A stretch of DNA of 8,239 bases. It comes from Nitrososphaerales archaeon. GTDB lineage: Archaea > Thermoproteota > Nitrososphaeria > Nitrososphaerales > CADDZS01. Shown in pieces: positions 4,735 through 8,239 of this stretch. How positions within the stretch are numbered: the stretch's first letter is position 1; the number at the start of each line of letters is the position of its first letter. The stretch spans positions 1 to 8,239 of the forward strand of contig JASHXQ010000042.1 in the NCBI GenBank assembly GCA_030043455.1, in the 5' to 3' direction. The notes beneath the pieces were generated by a model, which ran no database searches, was not told the origin of the DNA, and was given only the letters and a program-made list of their open reading frames with translations. Position numbers and translations under genes: made by a program.

Positions 4735-6792
4735 GTGTTGATTTCCAAAAATCGGTTGAAGGGTAATGTGAAAGCTATTTCGAGAATGGTCGCAGTTGTA
4801 GCGATCATTGTGATCATCCTTATCATCGCGGTTGCTGGGGTTTATGTGGCGACGAGCAAGTCTTCGACCACTACTCCCACGACCTCTTCATCAAGCAGCA
4901 GTTCTTCATCCTCTGTGTCTAGTTCTTCGTCCTCCACTTCGGTGGCAAGTTCTAGTAGCTCGATGGTCTCCACTTCAAGCTCGGCATCGAGTCCTACTTC
5001 TTCGAACACCACTTCCTCCGGTCAACCCTTCAGACAGACCCTTACGATAGATGATGTCTTTTGGCCAGCGGGAGACCTGAACCAGCTAAATGCCCTGGGC
5101 GAAATTCCGTATCCCAACTGGCTAACTTACACCGTATACCAATCTCTAGTCACTGAAAACGGGAGCGCCCTCTATGATCAAGGCACGGTCCAACCCGAGC
5201 CCATGCTCGCGCAGAATTGGACCGTCTCGCCTGACGGAAGAACGTACACCTTCAATCTGAGACCCGGAGTCACTTTCTCTGACGGCAACCCACTGAACGC
5301 CTATCAGGTCTGGGGCGAAATGTACGGCTTTTACTATCTTTCCTTCAACAGCTCTTCGTGGATGCTTTCCTACAACGTCTTCAATATGTCGACTGCAGAC
5401 TTCGGACCGGCAACCCTCGCCTTAATGAACACGAGCTCCACCGCCCTAATTAATCCGAGCCCGCAGCTGCTAAGTATCATGGAGAACTCCTCCTGGCCGA
5501 TCTACGTTACGGGTAACGAATCGATCGCCTTCCACCTACAAAATCCCTTTGAGTGGTTCGTGGACCTCTTCCCTGTGTACACAGGGCTGATTTTCGACAC
5601 CCAGTGGTTGCTAAACAACGGTGGCTTTGGGACTCCGACACAATACAATACTTACTTCAACCAGCATCCGATTCCAGGGACTGGGCCCTACGAGGTCACT
5701 AATGTGGTGGAAGACTCTTACGTGCAATTTACACAGAATCCCACCTACTGGGGTGCGAACCTAACCCAGGCGCAGATTCAGGCAAACCCCTATCTTGATC
5801 CAGGGCACGCAAAGAACGTAATCGTAAAGTGGGTGCAGGATGATGTTACACGTTATTCAGATCTCGCTTCGGGAAGCTCTCAGGTCGTCGGCATTCTTGC
5901 AGCGGACTGGCCGTTAATCCAGCAGAATACCCAGACTTATTCTTACTTTACAATGCCGGCAAATTCGATGCTCTTCGTGGGGATCGCGATGAATACTCTG
6001 AGATATCCTACCAACATTACTGATGTGCGTGATGCTATCGTCCACGCGATAAACTACAGTGCAATATCCAACCAGGTATTCTTCAATGGATTGAATCCCA
6101 TGATGGGCCCAGAATATCCCGCCCAATCCCAGTATTACGACCTCGGGAATCTACCACCCTATCAGTACAACTTGACAGAAGCGCAAATGTACATGAATGA
6201 GTCGGGAGTTAACACTGCCAATCTGCCAGCTTTGGAATTCAGAGTGGTTGCCGGATGCAGTTACTGCGAATCTGCGGCAGAGGTGGTTCAGGCCGATCTA
6301 GCACAGATTGGGCTAACCATCAATGTTGAGGTAACCGAGCCAAATGAATACCAACTGCCGTACATCGGCGGTGCCAGTTCCTATGCAGCTGGAGTGAATG
6401 CTAGTCAGACCATAGCGCAGCTTTCCTGGTTTGGAACGGGTACCTTCGCCCCAGCAGCTCCAGATCCGGCCGACGCGTGGCTACTCTTCGTAAACAATCA
6501 GACTGCGTCCAACAACTGGGCTCTTTACTCGAACCCCACAGTGCAGACCTGTGTCAATGACTGGACTAATGGTGCGAGCAACTCGACGCTGGTAGCTGCT
6601 TGTACTGCAGCACAGTTACAAGTCTACAACGATGCTCCCTACATCTTCCTTGGTACCCTGAAGCTCGTCTTCGGTGCGGGTTCAATCGTTTGGAACAAGA
6701 ACGTGGTCAAGAGCATGCTCCTCGATCCGGTCTACACTGGGCAGAGCTCCACAGCTCTTTTCAATACAATCCAGTTCGTTTCAAGCGGTTAG
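4735..6792 (+). CDS. ABC transporter substrate-binding protein, family 5 (DppA/OppA type), surface-anchored
   Basis: A 685-residue extracellular binding protein that captures the substrate for an ABC importer. The N-terminus is basic (K5, R7, K9, K13) and carries K13-A14 before I15-S16, followed by a hydrophobic segment at about 18-39. This fits a class III (type IV pilin-like) signal peptide cut by a PibD-type peptidase after A14. A Ser/Thr-rich linker (41-96) follows and would space the protein from the membrane. The SBP_bac_5 domain runs from about 100 to the end, with NWTVSPDGRTYTFNLRPGVTFSDG (about 162-185) as its hallmark and NPTYWG further on. Sixteen N-x-S/T sequons suggest heavy glycosylation. 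Four cysteines (C508, C511, C606, C623) could form disulfides. Archaeal members bind sugars as well as peptides. The start is GTG at 4735, with a TATA-like box 32 nt upstream. The DppB-type permease begins about 1 kb downstream, beyond an enzyme gene. Confidence 0.9.
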   Translation: MLISKNRLKGNVKAISRMVAVVAIIVIILIIAVAGVYVATSKSSTTTPTTSSSSSSSSSSVSSSSSSTSVASSSSSMVSTSSSASSPTSSNTTSSGQPFRQTLTIDDVFWPAGDLNQLNALGEIPYPNWLTYTVYQSLVTENGSALYDQGTVQPEPMLAQNWTVSPDGRTYTFNLRPGVTFSDGNPLNAYQVWGEMYGFYYLSFNSSSWMLSYNVFNMSTADFGPATLALMNTSSTALINPSPQLLSIMENSSWPIYVTGNESIAFHLQNPFEWFVDLFPVYTGLIFDTQWLLNNGGFGTPTQYNTYFNQHPIPGTGPYEVTNVVEDSYVQFTQNPTYWGANLTQAQIQANPYLDPGHAKNVIVKWVQDDVTRYSDLASGSSQVVGILAADWPLIQQNTQTYSYFTMPANSMLFVGIAMNTLRYPTNITDVRDAIVHAINYSAISNQVFFNGLNPMMGPEYPAQSQYYDLGNLPPYQYNLTEAQMYMNESGVNTANLPALEFRVVAGCSYCESAAEVVQADLAQIGLTINVEVTEPNEYQLPYIGGASSYAAGVNASQTIAQLSWFGTGTFAPAAPDPADAWLLFVNNQTASNNWALYSNPTVQTCVNDWTNGASNSTLVAACTAAQLQVYNDAPYIFLGTLKLVFGAGSIVWNKNVVKSMLLDPVYTGQSSTALFNTIQFVSSG
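4861..5022 (+). repeat. Low-complexity Ser/Thr-coding region
   Basis: This stretch of the binding-protein gene encodes the linker of almost only Ser and Thr, with mixed TCT, TCC, TCA, TCG, AGC and AGT codons rather than a pure DNA repeat. The mixed codons argue that the protein composition is under selection, not simple slippage. In the protein it separates the membrane anchor from the ligand domain and is a likely site of O-glycosylation. Confidence 0.8.
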
Positions 6793-6824
6793 TTAGCGGA
6801 GATTTTTTCGACTCCGCCTAACTA
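6790..6824. repeat. Long inverted repeat starting at the binding-protein stop codon
   Basis: TAGTTAGCGGAG (6790-6801) pairs with CTCCGCCTAACTA (6812-6824) over 12 bp with one bulged C. The loop is ATTTTTTCGA. The left arm begins with the TAG stop itself. The hairpin lies between the binding-protein gene and the TIM-barrel gene, where it could stabilise the upstream message or reduce read-through. This is commonly the case between a highly expressed binding protein and weaker downstream genes. Confidence 0.55.
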
Positions 6825-6847
6825 CTACAGAGGAGCCCGGATAGAAA

Positions 6848-7591
6848 ATGAAACTTTCAGTGACTACGTACCCTTGGGGGAAGTTGCAGACACCTCGACA
6901 GCTCGCCAAAATATTGGGGGAAATCAAAAACATGGGATTCGAAGGAGTGGGCCTGGAATTCGATCTTCTTCCTCCGGCTATAAAGAAAAACCCTACCAAA
7001 CTGCCTTCCATAGTCCAAACCGCACAATTGGAGAACGGCGGCACCTACTCTCCGGGTACACTGACTAGAATCCAGTGGGCTAAAAAGTCAGAGACTCCTT
7101 TGATTTGGTTTTCGCTTAAAGCTCCCGACAGGAAAACAGCTCTCGAAAAAGTGCGGAGGTTTGCGAAGACCGCGAGCGAGAACGGAGTCACGGCGTCGCT
7201 ACACAACGAGCTCTATTCCTCCTTTCAGACCCCTTCTGAGCTGAAACAGGCGATGAGTCAGATCAAAGAGCTAACCATGTGCCTCGATACGGCTCACGGT
7301 ACGGCAGCCGGCGTGGATATTGTGAAAACCATCGACGAGTACAGGGATCGTATAACTCTCGTGCATCTGAAGGATTTACGGGCGAAAATTCCGATGAACA
7401 AAGTCGTCTTTGAAAGAGATTTCGTGAATGTGGGCCGCGGGATCATTGAATTGCAATCAATCGTCAACAAATTGAAGGACGTGGGTTATTCGGGAGAACT
7501 AATGCTGGAAATAGAAGCTTTGCAAGGCGAGGATCCAGGCCCAGTCGTCCTTGAGGGTTATAACTACGCGCGAAAACTTCTCGGCTCTTGA
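6848..7591 (+). CDS. Xylose-isomerase-like TIM barrel protein (sugar phosphate isomerase/epimerase, IolE type)
   Basis: A 247-residue cytoplasmic enzyme of the AP_endonuc_2/xylose-isomerase-like TIM barrel superfamily, which includes IolE (2-keto-myo-inositol dehydratase), tagatose epimerases and hydroxypyruvate isomerase. Visible motifs are the N-terminal strand KLSVTTYPWG (2-11), GFEGVGLEFD (30-39), SLHNELYS (117-124), CLDTAHGTAAGVD (145-157, D147 and H150), LVHLKD (171-176, H173), VNVGRG (193-198) and LMLEIE (219-224). The D/H/E residues fit a divalent metal site. It is shorter than typical IolE (near 300 residues), so the exact reaction is open. The start is ATG at 6848, with GAGGAG at 6830-6835 at a long 12-nt spacing. 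It sits between the binding protein and permease genes, and the IolG-like oxidoreductase lies upstream. Together they suggest sequential oxidation and isomerisation or dehydration of the imported compound. Confidence 0.82.
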   Translation: MKLSVTTYPWGKLQTPRQLAKILGEIKNMGFEGVGLEFDLLPPAIKKNPTKLPSIVQTAQLENGGTYSPGTLTRIQWAKKSETPLIWFSLKAPDRKTALEKVRRFAKTASENGVTASLHNELYSSFQTPSELKQAMSQIKELTMCLDTAHGTAAGVDIVKTIDEYRDRITLVHLKDLRAKIPMNKVVFERDFVNVGRGIIELQSIVNKLKDVGYSGELMLEIEALQGEDPGPVVLEGYNYARKLLGS

Positions 7592-7613
7592 ACGAGTTAG
7601 GGCGCTAAGCTTT

Positions 7614-7632
7614 ACTATCCATCTCCGATAGT
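7614..7632. repeat. Short hairpin after the TIM-barrel gene
   Basis: ACTATC (7614-7619) and GATAGT (7627-7632) are exact reverse complements around a 7-nt loop, 22 nt after the stop codon. No T tract follows. The rest of the 185-nt gap (7592-7776) holds the 8-bp palindrome GCTATAGC (7661-7668), which could include a TATA-like box for the permease gene, and nothing else I can interpret. Confidence 0.35.
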
Positions 7633-7776
7633 TCGGAAGCAGAGCTGACTATTAAGGTATGCTATAGCCAATCAGTTTGTCAATACTCCGTCAAGACATT
7701 CGCCAAGCCCCAAACTGCAACAAAATTGAAATAGCGCGATCGGCGTAGCGGGGTTAGACACGCCTGTTTGAATACT

Positions 7777-8239
7777 GTGAGCTTCATACTTAGAAGGCTC
7801 TTTCTGGCGATCTTTGTACTCATAGGAGTAATCACGATCACCTTCATCCTATCCCACAGTCTCGGAGGAAATCCGATCGTGGCCTGGCTGGGGAAATCCG
7901 CGAGCCTGCACCCACAACTCGCGAAGGCATACGAGATCAAGTATCATCTTAACGATCCACTCTATGTCCAGTACTATTACTACATCTCCGGATTGCTCCA
8001 GGACAACCTGGGCTTTTCTCCCTCCCGGGGATTTGTACCGGTGACTACCGTTATAGCTCAGACCCTTCCCTATACCTTGCAGATCGCTTTCTTTGCGATC
8101 GTGATCAGCATCGTTCTGGGAGTTCTACTGGGAGTCGTTGCTTCCAGATACCATCATTCGCCGGCTGACAAGAGCATCCGGGCGTTTTATCTTGCGGGTA
8201 TTTCCTCGCCCTCATTTTTTATCGCACTCGTTCTTTTGA
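7777..8239 (+). CDS. ABC transporter permease, DppB/OppB type (N-terminal part, runs off the window)
   Basis: The first 154 codons of a membrane permease of the DppB/OppB family, which with DppC forms the channel of a family 5 ABC importer. The opening SFILRRLFLAIFVLIG leads into a first membrane segment at about 8-27. A conserved soluble loop follows, with YHLNDPLYVQYYYYISGLL (56-74) and DNLGFS (76-81), matching the family's LGLD-P-vQY and GDLG-S patterns. Next come TLPYTLQIAFFAIVISIVLG (96-115), the second membrane segment with the family's LP-T-L opening, and SPSFFIALVLL at the edge of the window. The frame is open to the last base. The start is GTG at 7777; TTG at 7768 would add three residues. 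The gene most likely serves the binding protein encoded at 4735-6792, and dppC and ATPase genes are expected to the right. Confidence 0.88.
   Translation, partial: MSFILRRLFLAIFVLIGVITITFILSHSLGGNPIVAWLGKSASLHPQLAKAYEIKYHLNDPLYVQYYYYISGLLQDNLGFSPSRGFVPVTTVIAQTLPYTLQIAFFAIVISIVLGVLLGVVASRYHHSPADKSIRAFYLAGISSPSFFIALVLL

Noticed and set aside
4861..5022. The Ser/Thr-coding stretch as a DNA tandem repeat
   Set aside because: Serine codons are mixed and no fixed repeat unit is kept; it is better explained as a protein linker.
7592..7776. The 185-nt gap before the permease gene as a possible riboswitch or RNA gene
   Set aside because: Only one 6-bp hairpin and one 8-bp palindrome are visible; no tRNA-like fold or known riboswitch core was found.

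Overview
The window looks archaeal. The largest gene encodes a family 5 solute-binding protein with a type IV pilin-like N-terminus (K13-A14 before I15-S16), a single hydrophobic segment, a roughly 55-residue Ser/Thr linker and many N-glycosylation sequons. This is the layout of surface-anchored binding proteins in Thermoproteota/Nitrososphaeria and Thermoplasmata-like archaea. Five of the nine main genes begin with TTG, most lack a Shine-Dalgarno sequence, and several have an AT-rich TATA-like box about 25-35 nt before the start codon, which fits leaderless or short-leader transcripts. The exact lineage cannot be read from this sequence; an uncultured soil or sediment Nitrososphaeria-like archaeon is a guess.

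Left part (1-1541), small accessory genes: a DUF1917/Bles03-like protein (139-648, +); a short YdeI/OmdA-like protein facing it (654-1058, -), with only 5 nt between the two; then, divergently, a 117-residue zinc-ribbon protein (1188-1541, +). A possible 15-codon CxxC microprotein (1144-1191) precedes the zinc-ribbon gene and is joined to it by an ATGA stop/start overlap.

Middle part (1587-4650), all on +: an ACMSD-like amidohydrolase and a YbaK/ProX tRNA-editing protein 12 nt apart; a DUF3830 cyclophilin-like protein; and a Gfo/Idh/MocA oxidoreductase resembling inositol/sugar dehydrogenases.

Right part (4735-8239), all on +: the solute-binding protein, a xylose-isomerase-like TIM barrel protein (IolE/sugar epimerase type) and the first 154 codons of a DppB-type permease that runs off the window. 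Together with the oxidoreductase this suggests a locus for uptake and breakdown of a polyol, sugar or sugar acid. The oxidoreductase would oxidise a hydroxyl, the TIM barrel enzyme would isomerise or dehydrate the product, and the ABC transporter would import the substrate. The substrate is not known.

Intergenic regions carry several strong inverted repeats. Three of them, around the oxidoreductase, binding-protein and TIM-barrel genes, share a CGGA...TCCG core and could be operators or 3'-end hairpins. Nothing in the window looks like an insertion sequence, CRISPR array, tRNA or rRNA.
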